Source: Ailanthus altissimus (lineage: Eukaryota > Streptophyta > Magnoliopsida > Sapindales > Simaroubaceae). Taken from it: 64,000 nucleotides of DNA. Within the stretch, counting starts at the first letter, position 1. Each line of letters starts with the position of its first letter. Below are positions 23,493 through 34,276 of this stretch, piece after piece. The stretch is taken from positions 17,163,688 to 17,227,687 of the forward strand of contig OX327691.1 of assembly GCA_946807835.1 (NCBI GenBank). The letters run 5' to 3'. The notes beneath the pieces were generated by a model. That model was given only the letters and a program-made list of their open reading frames with translations, searched no databases and had not been told where the DNA came from. A program made the position numbers and the translations under genes.

Positions 23493-25463
23493 GTGTCTAT
23501 TGCCTAACGCGGCGGAAGCATGTAAATTTTGTAATAAACACAATAAATAAATATATTAATCACATTAATATATTAATAGGCTAAAGAACTCATCTCAACG
23601 TGTAATGTTATACACGTGTTTCCTCGGAGTCTACATGGAGACTAACTCGTGTGCAGTTTTAGTTACCAACTCGGTGGGCTTGGTGAGCTAGAACAGCAGC
23701 CCGAGATTAACTCTTAATCCCTAAAATAGCTGGGAGTGTGTTTATATCATTTTCTCCAAAAGGAAAAGAAATAGAGGCTGAAGCAATTCTCAATTGCTTC
23801 TAAGACACGATAGAGAAAAATAAAACAATTTCATTTTTCCCTATTTTTTTTTCTTCTTCTTCTCCTCCTCCATTTCTCTCGGCCAACTATTGGCCCTCCC
23901 TCTACCACTTCTCTCTTTCTTTTGCTTTATATATATATAAAATAAAATAATAATACATAATATAATATAAATAATAATAAAATAATATATATTATATAAT
24001 ATAAAAAGAAAGATATTTTGATTATTTAACTATTAAATAATCAAAGTGAGAAATAATCATTTTGTCTCTCATGAATATTTACCAAGTTTACCCCTTAGTA
24101 GGTCCCATAAAATTTTACACTTGAATAAATTCAACTAAGAGTCCACAATATACCACGTGTCATAATACAATTAGTAAATAAAAATTCTTAACTAATTGTT
24201 GTACTTAACACTTAAATACAGACACACACGTATTTATGTGATAATACTGAATATTACTGGATTAAACAACTTAATCCAGCACGCTACCCCAGTGCACAAC
24301 GAGTACACTCCATATCGCAGGACTCCCTAGGTCCTACACCTAATTTGTCAAATAGAACTATTCCATAAATTCGTAAGCAATGCCCCACGCACAAGTCACA
24401 GATATACAAATCAGCGCATTGAACTATACAAGCTGAGGTTACAACGCATACGTATAGTCCTTCTATCATGATATCCTGGATGTGCTGGGGATATAGATTA
24501 TCATCATCAAATCCCCTTATGCTCATCCATATCCTATCTCCAGACTTGTATCTCATTGAACAATATACGAAAACTCTTTTGCCATATTGTTCGAACCTGG
24601 TGGAACTCTTTCCCGGGATGATTGCTTGTGGCCACAAGACTTTCTGAGATACAATTTTGAAGCATTTGGATATCAAACTCCCTATGCGAGCTGATAGATC
24701 CCATATCTGTACACACCAAACTCTATAAGCATCGGACCATACCCAGCGACACCCAGCGATCACACTACAAAAGGTCTGTGACATGCGTAGAACTAAAGCA
24801 TAGTGGATCACTTACAAGCCCACGTGGCACTCAGGTCAAAGGACCACGTATACTACTCAACTCGAGAGGATCCTCCATTGACAGCTTACATTGGGTGTCT
24901 ATCGGAGGCCCTTGTGAGTCTGTCCCATATCCAGTCCTAACTAGATACCCATATGTCAATACGAGCTCCAAGCTCACGGTCGGTTATGAACGACCATCTA
25001 TACCCTATAGGTATGGCATATGCTAATCTATATATAAAGGTATCCACTGACAGACCCGCATCAACAGAAATAGATCAGGGATAATTATTCGAGAATATAC
25101 TTGAGCAACACGCATTTTCTGGCACCCGATTATAACTCTTGCAATTATACAGTTACTAGTATATTCTCAGGTTTATATCTCATTACAGATAAGGCTTCAA
25201 CTTTTGAATCTGTTGAGTATTATAATCAGTTAACACTTAACTGTGCTAACATTTAGCAATTATATGTCTTTGCGTGGCTAATCATGAGCCCTTATCTAAA
25301 CCCTTTAGATCTAATTCAAACTCTTTCAAATCTACAATGTCTGTAATGTTACATGCATAATACCATATAAATTGGTATTAGCGATTTAATAAGAATGTAC
25401 ACTTATATTAATACACAAGTATATGTATATTCAGGGATGGCATGTAAGCACTGACCCTAACAC
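23493..25463 (-). repeat. Family X solo LTR (reference copy) with target duplication
   Basis: The plus-strand ends are gtgtctattgcctaac and gaccctaacac; TG...CA fits 23494-25462. The 5-mer caatt occurs directly on both sides (23488-23492 and 25464-25468), which marks a single insertion. The Athila reading frame resumes directly after it ('IYAKVIKDLYS'). Its reverse complement carries the family X landmarks ('gggtgtcgctgggtatggtc', 'cctttgacctgagtgcc', 'gtcaatggaggatcctc'). No primer site or coding region is inside, so this is a solo LTR of about 1.97 kb and defines the family's full length. Confidence 0.85.
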
Positions 25464-25479
25464 CAATTTATGCCAAAGT

Positions 25480-25990
25480 CATTAAAGATTTGTACAGTAT
25501 CAAAATAAAACACCATGCAAAGAAAATTACATTTTTGGCAGAGCAGGTAAGTGCAGTGATTGAAAAAAAGACACCACCCTCGCATAAAGACCCGGGATGT
25601 TCTACAATCTCATGCTAAATTGGGACACATGAATTTGGTCAAGCTTTGTTAGACTTAGGAGCAAGTGTAAATTTAATACATTATTTTATTTACTTGTAAT
25701 TAGGACTTGGTGAGATTAAACCTACATCTGTAGTCCTACAATTAGCTAATCGATCAATAAAGAAATCATAGGGACTAGTAGAAGATGTTTTGCTACAAAT
25801 TGATAAATTTTACTACCCTATTGATTTTCTTGTTTTGGATACTCATTCTGTGGTTAGTATGGAGTCTAAAATCCCTTTTATTTTGGGAAAACTTTTTCTT
25901 ACCACTGTTAACGCTCTTATTAATTGTAGAAATTGTCTAATGAAATTATCTTTGAGGAATATAACTCGTTCAATGGTGTTAATACTAGCA
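25480..25990 (+). pseudogene. Athila-type aspartic protease region
   Basis: After the solo LTR the polyprotein resumes: 'KITFLAEQVSAVIEKK', then the active-site motif 'ALLDLGASVNL' (DLGAS, near 25650-25680), 'LQLANRSIKKS' and 'DFLVLD' followed by 'IPFILGKLFLTTVNALI' near 25870-25920. This is the retropepsin domain of Athila pol. Stops occur at 25615, 25698 and 25769. The catalytic Asp is kept. Confidence 0.8.
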
Positions 25991-26019
25991 CATATTTACG
26001 CTTGATTTTGCACAACTGT

Positions 26020-26725
26020 ATTCACGTGCTAAGTAAGCATATCAATCATGGGCAGGGTTATAGGCATTTACTGAACATGTGAAGGTGCATTAGATTTTGC
26101 TCCACCTTCATTTGTTGGCTCATTTCTCTCACAATACCTAGGATTGGGTTTCAGCCCAGAAATAGGACTAGTACGACATGGAGGCATGATGGTGCTTATA
26201 AAAATATCATCCCAACTACATTAACTACAACACTAAAACAATTAAAAGATAAGAAAGTCTATATAATCTATAGCCTATGCTCTAATACTAACTGAAACGT
26301 CATGTCCTGTAATTTTCTATAAACTTCAGGATGGATCTTGACTGTTATCCTGTGAACATTCATGAATGTTTATTACAATAAAAATTCTACCAAAATTTTG
26401 GCAGAGTTTCTCCTATTTTATGGATATTCCTAAACTTGCAACTTAAAGTATAACATTTCTATAAATATAATACCATCAACTATACTTTCAAACTTTTCAT
26501 GTATCATCTGTAATTCACAGCCATTAACATCAAATTAAAAATAATACCTCTATAACTCATTCATTAATATAATATAATTATCTAGGATAGAGTTAACAAA
26601 CTTATGGCATCAAATGCCCAAAAAAAAATTTAATACTAAATTCCAATAGGTCTAAAAAGAATAAGAGAGTCCATATATCTTATATGGCTCACAAAATGAC
26701 CGAATATTTTTTATATTTACAAGCA
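26020..26725 (-). mobile_element. Tekay/Del-like fragment nested in the Athila element
   Basis: Minus-strand reading from about 26185 gives a gag start of the 'MPPCRTSP' kind. Just to its right, at about 26268-26290, the minus strand reads 'gttagtattagagcatagg', close to the TGGTATCAGAGCATAGG primer region of chromoviruses. AT-rich sequence from 26291 to 26725 would be the adjoining 5' LTR. The Athila frame resumes after about 26740. Boundaries are approximate and no target duplication was identified. Confidence 0.5.
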
Positions 26726-26739
26726 ACGACAAGAGGAAG

Positions 26740-29382
26740 ACGAATGCTATCATTCATATATGATAGACACACTTATAGCGAATGAAGCTTATAAAAACCT
26801 TAGCTTTGATTTTTTAGAAAACCTCTTTAATTTTGATTTTGATTAATTGTCTTATCCTGATGAAACAACTGATATATTTAGTATTTTTGACTTACAGAAT
26901 AAAATGACTCGATTTTGGTAGCTAGGATTTGAAGAGTTGTCACGAGAGAGAGAATAAAATCATCAAACCTCAAGACACCACAAGTTGAGCTTTCCACACT
27001 GCCCAAAGGTTTGAAACATGCATTCTTGGGACCAGGTGATACATTTTCTATCATCATTTCTTTTGAACTTAGTGCTAAACAAGAATATTTTTTGATAAAA
27101 TTGTTAAAAGAACATAAGTCTGAACTAGGTTAGACCATAGCTGATATTAAAGGTATTTCTACATTAATATACTCTTATAGAATTCATTTAGAAGAAGGTG
27201 CCCAACCTCATAGAAACCTTCAAAGAAGACTTAACCCAATAATGAAAGAAGTAGTGAAAAAAGAGGTCTTGAAACTATTAAATGCAGGTATAATCCATCC
27301 AATTTTTTTTATAGTTAATAGGTAAGTTCAACTCAAGTAATTCCTAAGAAATATAAGGTTACTATTGTGAAAAATGAGAATAGGATACATGTTTCAACTA
27401 GGGGTAGAAGTGGTTGGCTAATGTGCATTGATTATAAAAAATTAAACACGGCCACCGAAAAAGACTATTTTTTATTGCCTTTTATCGATCAAATTTTAGA
27501 ACATGTAGCTGGACATCCCTTTTATTACTCTTTTGATGGGTATTTAGGATATTACCAGATTAAGATAGTTATAGAAGATCAAGAAAAACTACTTTTACAT
27601 GCCCTTTTGGTACTTATGCTTTTCGTAGAATACCATTTGGATTATGTAATGCACCATCTACTTTTCAACGTTGTAAGCTGAATATTGTCTCTGATATGGT
27701 TAAAAAATGCATGAAAGTTTTTATGGATAATTTGACTATTTTTGGTGATTCTTTTGATTTATGTCTACTTAACTTTAAAGTTGTTTTGAGTAGATGTGAA
27801 GAAATAAAACTTGTCCTAAACTGGAAGAAATGTCACTTCATAGTATCTTCAGGGATCGTTTTAGGGCATGTTATATTTAAAAGAGAGATAGAGGTTGACA
27901 ATGCCAAAATTTAATTAATCTCTAAATTACTTACACCCAAAATAGTAAAAGATGTTCAATATTTTCTTAGACATGCTGGCTTTTACAAAAGGTTTATACA
28001 AAAAATTTCTACCATAACTAGACTATTGTGTAACATTCTGCTAAAAGATGCTGAATTCATATGGGCACAAGAGTATAATGAGGCATTTCAAACACTTATT
28101 ATCAAACTCACTACCTCTCCTATCATGCAATCATTAGATTGTAACCTCATATTTAAGATTATATATGACGCAAGTAATTATGTTGTAGGAGCAGTTCTTA
28201 GGCAATGAAGAGAAGAGAAACCTTTTGTTGTTTATTATGCTTGTTAGACTTTGAATGATGCTAAAATGAATTACTCTATTACTGAAAAAGAACTATTAGC
28301 TATTATTTTTGCCTTAGAAAAATTTTGTTCTTATTTGATTAGTTCACCTATTATTGTTTTTACTGACGACGCGACCTTTAAGTACCTTCTTTCTAAGAAA
28401 GATACTAAAGCCCATTTAATTAGGTGAATTTTTCTTTTGCAAAAATTTGATCTAACCATTAAAGATAAGAAGGGTGTTGAAAATGTTGTTACAGATCATT
28501 TATCTTGTCTTGAGTTCAATGACTCTACTGATGTTCTACTCATTTAAGATAATTTTCCTAATTAACATCTTTTCGCTGTAAGCCAAGTACCTTGGTTCGC
28601 ACATATCATCAATTATTTAGTTTCTGAAGAAGTTCCATTAACTGAAGTGTACAAGATAACCATAAGTTTTTTAGGTATGTAATTTTTATTGGAATGATCT
28701 GTATTTTTTTAAATATTGCCCTGACCAAATTATGAGATGTTGCATTCCTAAAAATAAAGTTGGCAGTGTCTTAAATTGTTTCTATAGTGCTGCTTGTACT
28801 GGTCATTTTTCTATGAAAAAGACAGTTGCAAAAATTTTACAATGTGGTCTTTACTGGCCCACTTTGTTCAAAGACATTAACAAATTTTTTCGTTCCTGTG
28901 AAAGATGTCAAATTTCAGATACTATATCTTGAAGACATATAATGCCTCTTAACCCTAATTTTGTTATTGAGATATTTGATTGATGGAGTATCGATTTTAT
29001 GGGGCATTTTTCCTTATCTTTTAGCTACCTTTACATCATTCCAACTGTTGATTATATATCAAAATGGGTAGAGGTTGTAGCTTATCATACTAATTATAAC
29101 ACAACTGAGGTAAAGTTCTTAAAAGAATGTGTTATCTAGGTACAGTACACCAAGTGTCATCATTAGTGACCAAGGAACACATTTCTATAACCGTTCTTTT
29201 GAAGCTTTGATGCACAGGTATAGTATTTTTCACAAAGTTTTCACTGTGTATCATCCACAAATAAATTGACAAGCCGAGCTAGCAAATAAAGAGATTAAAC
29301 AGATTTTGAAAAATACAGTTAACCCGAATTATAAAGATTAGTCTCTGTTCTTTTTGGATGCATTATGGGCATATCATACTGT
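26740..29382 (+). pseudogene. Athila-type reverse transcriptase, RNase H and integrase
   Basis: The pol lead-in occurs at 27030-27300 ('ADIKGI', 'RRLNPIMKEVVKKEVLKLLN'). Reverse transcriptase at 27367-27914 contains 'MCIDYKKLNTATEKDYFLLP' and 'FMDNLTIFGDSFD', where the catalytic box is FMDN rather than FMDD. RNase H at 28026-28540 has 'IIYDASNYVVGAVL' and 'NYSITEKELLAI'. Integrase at 28732-28935 has the zinc-binding pattern H-x4... 'HFSMKKTVAKILQCGLYWP' and 'CERCQ', then 'IDFMGHF' and 'VDYISKWVE'. It ends at 'DALWAYHT' (29382), where a different repeat begins. Several stops and frameshifts make it inactive. Confidence 0.85.
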
Positions 29383-29870
29383 GTGATTTTAAGCCTATGA
29401 TGCATGCATGTGGGTTTGTATTTATCATTCAGATATAGCATATGTATCACATACACACATGTGCAGTGGATGAGTGGAATACAAATTTCATATGATAAAT
29501 ATAAATAAACTTTACATGTTATCTCATAAATATAAAATACTTCAAGATTGAGAAATAATACATTATCAAGCCTTTGGTATATTGTCGAACCAAAGTACCC
29601 ACCTTGAAGCAACTCGTTCACAATTCTAGTTTCTCAACATGGTGGGCTTGAGCAAGCTAGAATAGTAGCTTTTTCAACAAAGGATTCAACTCTTGAATCC
29701 TTATTTCTACCTTGTAGTATGGGTGACCAAAAATGGAAGATGTATATTTTTGTGCTCTCAACACTTTGAGAGAATTTTTTAACACTTAGCAAAATTCACT
29801 TCTTACACTACATTAACCCCTTGCACGAATTTTTGATGACTAATTGAGCAATTAATTGCTCTTTTATTTG
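29383..29870 (-). repeat. Diverged LTR end related to family X
   Basis: It starts exactly where the Athila integrase stops (gtgtgattttaagcctatgatgcatgc). The segment 'acatggtgggcttgagcaag' with 'ctagaatagtagc' resembles the family X end zone at 23670-23700 ('tcggtgggcttggtgagcta', 'gaacagcagc'). It appears truncated on the right by the duplicated block that starts at 29871. Confidence 0.5.
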
Positions 29871-30691
29871 TTTATTATTATCTTTTATTTTCTCACCTAA
29901 TGACAGCCATTATGTTTGCCATTCGTGTTTTGTTTATTATTATCTTTTATTTTCTCACTTAATGGCATCCATTATGTTTGCCATTGGTTTTTGTTTATTA
30001 TTATTTACAATAAACCAAATTAAAACAAAATAAAATAGAAAATTATTTAAATGAGCTTAGCCTTAATCTAGGTCAAATGAGAAAACACTTTCTCATCATA
30101 AGAAACATCTTAAGGCATACTGTTTACACTCAAAATGTAATGCGGTTATCAGTATAGATTGAGGTGTCGATCCCATGAGAAAACTTTTGGCAAAATAGGT
30201 TGGTGAAATAAAATATTAAAGTAGTAGCAAAGGAGAAAATTAATTAATTGGTTTAAGTTGATGAGATAAAATTATCTTTTATTTGTTTATTATTATCTTT
30301 TATTTTCTCACCTAATGACAGCCATTATGTTTACCATTCGTGTTTTGTTTATTATTATCTTTTATTTTCTCACTTAATGGCATCTATTATGTTTGCCATT
30401 GGTTTTTGTTTATTATTATTTACAATAAATCAAATTAAAACAAAATAAAATAGAAAATCATTTAAATGAGCTTAGCCTTAATCTAGGTCAAATGAGAAAA
30501 CACTTTCTCATCATTAAGAAACATCTTAAGGCATACTGTTTACACTCAAAATTTAATGCGGTTATCAGTATAGATTGAGGTGTCGATCCCATGAGAAAAC
30601 TTTTGGCAAAATAGGTTGGTGAAGTAAAATATTAAAGCAGTAGCAAAGGAGAAAATTAATTAATTAGTTTAAGTTGATGAGATAAAATTAT
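29871..30691. repeat. Tandem duplication of about 405 bp spanning an LTR edge
   Basis: The block starting cttttatttgtttatt at 29871 recurs at 30276 with near identity over the whole unit, including 'gcatactgtttacactc' (LTR edge) and 'gaggtgtcgatcccatgag'. Each unit itself holds two copies of a roughly 65-bp subrepeat ('tattttctcacctaatgaca'). The duplication therefore copied flank plus the terminal part of the adjoining Athila-type LTR. Confidence 0.9.
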
Positions 30692-31690
30692 CTATGAATT
30701 GAGAAAAATGTCTTATAATGATGCAAGCAAAGTTTTGAGAATCACAATTATACTTTATAAATCTACTCTACACTTTGATTCAATGTTTATAACTCAAATG
30801 AAAGTTTTACATCCCAAACAATCAATCAGAAGATATGTAAAATATGACACATTTGATAACACATATATTTGATATGATAAAACTCTTTGCAAACATTAAC
30901 ACAAACCATGTTCATTTATACAAGTTATCTAAGATCGACAATATATCATTTTGATAATATTGCAGTAAAAGATCAACTTGAATATCAAACAATTATTGTC
31001 TTTACATGTTATCCAAGATCGACAATATATCGATTGACAATATTGTAGTAAAAAATTAACATGTAAAATAAGGTAACCAATAATAATTATAATTTAACAA
31101 GAATCACATAAAGAAAGCATAACTGAAAATATATGAAATATGAGAATTATAACCTCTGAATTATAGAAAATAAAATAGATAAGAGTTTAGGCACAACCAA
31201 ACTTACAAACATTTGTAGTTCTTGACAAGCTCTTGACAAAGAATCAAAGTATAGAAGTAAGTTTATTAAACATAAAAGTTAATCTCTTAACCTTGCCAAG
31301 AACTCTAACCTAGATTAAAATGCATGTTAATGAGAAGAAAGTAAGAGAGAATTATCTAATGTTGAAAATGTCCTAAGAGTGTCCTTATATAGGCAATGAA
31401 TGGAAATATGTTAAGTGTGACTTCAATCTTCAATAATTTAGGCCAACTACTTATTCACCTATTTGCAATACCTTTTTGATAATGTAAATGATCGATGTAG
31501 CCTTTTTGCTCGACATAAAAGTTGTATCATTTTGTCTCTTCTTTCTATAGACATCAGTTTCATGTAAATTAGATAAGTATCTAATGAGATATAGATAAAA
31601 TACCAAAGATATGTCAGATTTCGGCCAACAATCTTTTTACCCACTTGCAATACAATTTGGTCCATGATAACTCATCTTTCTAATTGTTCA
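30538..31690 (-). repeat. Athila-type LTR, second copy (inverted)
   Basis: Minus-strand reading matches the 5' LTR at 19780-20972 block by block, ending ...agtgtaaaca at about 30538. No primer site follows on the element's 3' side, so it is a 3' or solo LTR. It lies opposite in orientation to the large Athila element, so it belongs to a different insertion. A frame of about 68 codons here (31459-31665) is paralleled at 19800-20066, but only through nucleotide homology. Confidence 0.75.
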
Positions 31691-31699
31691 TTAACCTGA

Positions 31700-32160
31700 T
31701 TAATAAAAAGCTGATTCGTAACTCAATAACTTGTGGTCTTTCTAATACCATCTTGCACTCTTTTACTTCTTTCTTTAAGTTTGCCCTAATATTGTATTCT
31801 TAAGCCTTGGAAGTGATTTCCATAACTGACACTTACTGTTCCATATCTTTCTCTAATATTTCATCTTCTCTTTCCTCTTTTAGAAATAAAAAGTCAAATA
31901 ATGATCTATGAATTATATTTAATATTAACTTTGTAACATTCTTTGTATCAACAACCTCTTTTGGATCCACTTTTTGTTCTTTATATGCTTCTATAATCCT
32001 TTTAGGCTCTTTCTCGAATTTGAACTCTATTATGTGTCCACTCTTTATAAGGGTGTTAATCTACCTAAGCAAGGATTGGTAGCCAATAATATAATACCTA
32101 GGCTCATCGTAAAATGCACAATGTTTGGATTGATCCTTTTAATATTTTAAGGTCAAGATG
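31700..32160 (-). pseudogene. Tat-like gag C-terminal fragment
   Basis: Minus-strand translation near 32000-32130 gives 'SKHCAFYDEPRYYIIGYQSL', then 'INTLIKSGHIEFKFEKEP'. This matches the 'KYCRFHxDxGHxTExCxxL...IExLIxxG' block that ends many Tat-type gags. Stops interrupt it. The exact lineage is uncertain and the fragment is dead. Confidence 0.5.
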
Positions 32161-33062
32161 GCCCTCATTTTTTTGAAAGAGATCATTGTCTTTATATTTC
32201 AACTAAATCTTTTTTGCTAGCATGTTAATCAGAATTAAAGGTTAAAACATGCGCCTCAAGCGTTTATTATCTCTGAGTTATAATTATAGTTGTCTCTTTT
32301 AATGTAGCAGCATCACCTTCTTCTTCTTAGATTTACTCCTCGAATTTTTTGTTAATCACTTCGTAGCAAGTGAAATTCTTTCATACCAAATACCAATAGT
32401 AAAGGGTGGAAGTCTTCACCATGATTTCGATATGCTTAGACAATAATTTCTATATTGCAACTTCTAATCTCACTTTGCTGTCAATTAAATTTGTTGAGGA
32501 AGCTTTTGATCATCTCGTTATTGCCATGCTTTATAAGGAATATATTTGACATGGTCTTCTTTCTCCTCTAATTTTGCTATATTAAGTTATAAGTTGGGTT
32601 GACAGCTCATCATAGAAAGTTATCGTGTTTTCCTTAAACTTTAAAACTACATTTAGTTTGGCCACTTTAAACTTGAGGAGAAAATGATGCACTTAACAAG
32701 TTCATTATCCACATACATAATCATCTTCATGTTGAAGTAAAAAAAAATTATTTTTTCAAGTTGTTAATCTGTCATCTATTTTTAAAAATTTAAGGGTGCA
32801 AATTTATAACGCTTTAGATCCAGACCAATGGACTCTACGAATGGAACCTGTAGGACCTTCATTTCTAAAAGCATTACATCCTTAGTAATCCCCAATTTGT
32901 TAATCTTTTTATGTAGTTCCCTAACTTCCTTCATAGTGGAAGCTCTCATAGCTTTCTCACTACTTAATTGTCTTCATTTTTTCCTGACTTTATTCAATTA
33001 CCATCTTACGAACCACCTCTTTTTTAAAATCATCTCATTGAAACTGATTGTAATGATCATCT
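32161..33062. other. Unassigned, probably more decayed gag
   Basis: Open frames at 32828-33103 and elsewhere do not resemble known proteins. By position it could be upstream gag of the same minus-strand element as 31700-32160, but no motif proves it. Confidence 0.3.
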
Positions 33063-33575
33063 TGTTGGAGCTAGTGCTTATGTTTCATTCTAATATTGTA
33101 TGAAAATTAATTATTAATATTTATATAATAAACATTTCAAATAATTGTTAGTATTAAATACCTATATGGTACAATGCTTATAACATTACACATATTGTAT
33201 TATTTGAAGGTGTTCAGATCTGATCTAACGAAGTTTAAACCAGTGCTAAGAGTTAGCAATGCTAAGAGTGAGACAGTTAATGTATCTTTTAGTTACGACA
33301 TTCATCTTTCTAAGAGGAAGTGTCCTAAGGTAGAAGATAAGAGAGTTAAAACGTCTAAGCTATCATATGCCTCAGTTATGAGAGTTTGATATATGCCATG
33401 CTATGTACAAAACTTAGATTTGGATGGCAGTAAGTGTTACGAATTGCTATTGGTCTCATCTAGGTCACCACCATCAGATGGTTATAAAACATATCTCACA
33501 TACCTTAGAGATTTAAAGGATAAATTTCAAAATAATGGAGAAAGTTTCTTATAAATGAAGGGGCGCACATATTTG
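33063..33575 (+). repeat. Family X LTR, truncated copy
   Basis: It begins tgttggagctagtgctta and follows the family landmarks ('ttatataataaacatttc', 'cagatctgatctaacgaag', 'accagtgctaagagttagc') for about 0.5 kb. It then breaks into an Athila-like LTR tip at 33577. Confidence 0.75.
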
Positions 33576-33576
33576 A

Positions 33577-33640
33577 AGTGTGCTATACTAGTTAAGTGCA
33601 AGTGCACGCTATCGTATCGTATAAATTATATGTCCTTGTA
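33577..33640 (-). repeat. Athila-like LTR tip, about 50 bp
   Basis: The plus strand 'gtgctatactagttaagtgc' and 'aagtgcacgctatcgtatc' match the first 50 bp of the LTR at 34277. The rest of this LTR copy is missing. Confidence 0.7.
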
Positions 33641-33644
33641 GTGC

Positions 33645-34200
33645 TCTCATGTCTCATACAATGACTCTCTATCAATCTAACTGAATGAGTGATATCATTC
33701 CTCATCTTTGTTGTCTTTGTTGGTGGGAAGAATTTAACTAAGAACTTCTGTGCTAAATCTTCCCATGTCAATATAGATCCTGATGGCAATGACATTAACC
33801 AATTCTTAACTTTGTCCCTTAAGGAGAAAGGGAATAATCTCAATCTGATGGCATCGTCGGACACCCTGTTGTATTTGAAAGTACCATAAATTTTTAAGAA
33901 ATTTATAATATGTATGTTAGGATTATCATTGGGAGCTCCACTAAACTGTATAGTTTCTTTCAGCATCTGAATAATATTCAGCTTGATCTCAAAGTTATTA
34001 GTATTGACGATTGGTTGCCGAATACTAGACTGAACACCATTTATAGCTGGGATAGCATACTCTTTCAAAGCTCTCTGTGGTATCATGAGCTTAAACACAA
34101 GATTATTAATATGATCATTGTTTCCCTCTATGGTATGAACTATCAAAGAAAAAAAAATCAAAGTAAAAAGAATAAGATAAAAATAAATAAAAATCTGAAT
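33645..34200 (-). pseudogene. Athila-like gag, 5' part
   Basis: An open minus-strand frame (start at 34161) encodes a gag N-terminal half: 'QRALKEYAIPAINGVQSSI', 'FEIKLNIIQMLKETIQFSGA', 'LRLFPFSLRDKVKNWLMSLP', 'LTWEDLAQKFLVKFFPPTKT' and 'MRNDI'. This order is typical of Athila and related gags. The frame runs about 150 codons before it enters foreign sequence near 33650, where the match ends. It lies 90 bp downstream of the primer site at 34253-34275, in the correct order for a 5' LTR, leader and gag. All of pol is missing. Confidence 0.85.
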
Positions 34201-34252
34201 TAAAAGTAAGTAACTTAGTATTAGTATTGATATAAAGAATAGATAAAACTAG

Positions 34253-34275
34253 TCCTCGACAACGGCTCCAAAAAC
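34253..34275 (-). other. Primer binding site, Athila type (minus strand)
   Basis: The minus strand reads TTTTTGGAGCCGTTGTCGAGGA directly after the LTR end at 34277, close to the TGGCGCCGTTGCCGGGGA site of Athila elements. It fixes this LTR as a 5' LTR on the minus strand. Confidence 0.85.
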
Positions 34276-34276
34276 C

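Larger units (their letters stand above)
19425..29382 (+). mobile_element. Ty3-gypsy Athila-type element, decayed and nested
   Basis: A plus-strand element: 5' LTR ending at about 20972, an Athila-type primer site, a long AT-rich leader with repeats, gag (about 21770-22900), protease (25480-25990), reverse transcriptase (27180-27915), RNase H (28010-28540) and integrase (28730-29382). It is interrupted by a family X solo LTR (23493-25463) and a Tekay/Del fragment (about 26020-26725), and stops inside the integrase at 29382. No 3' LTR in the same orientation was found. Many in-frame stops are present. Confidence 0.85.

Noticed and set aside
24284..24811. 175-codon minus-strand open frame inside the family X solo LTR
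   Set aside because: It is the longest frame in that LTR, but homologous stretches in the other family X copies are interrupted and the translation resembles no family. It is probably chance in a GC-richer segment.
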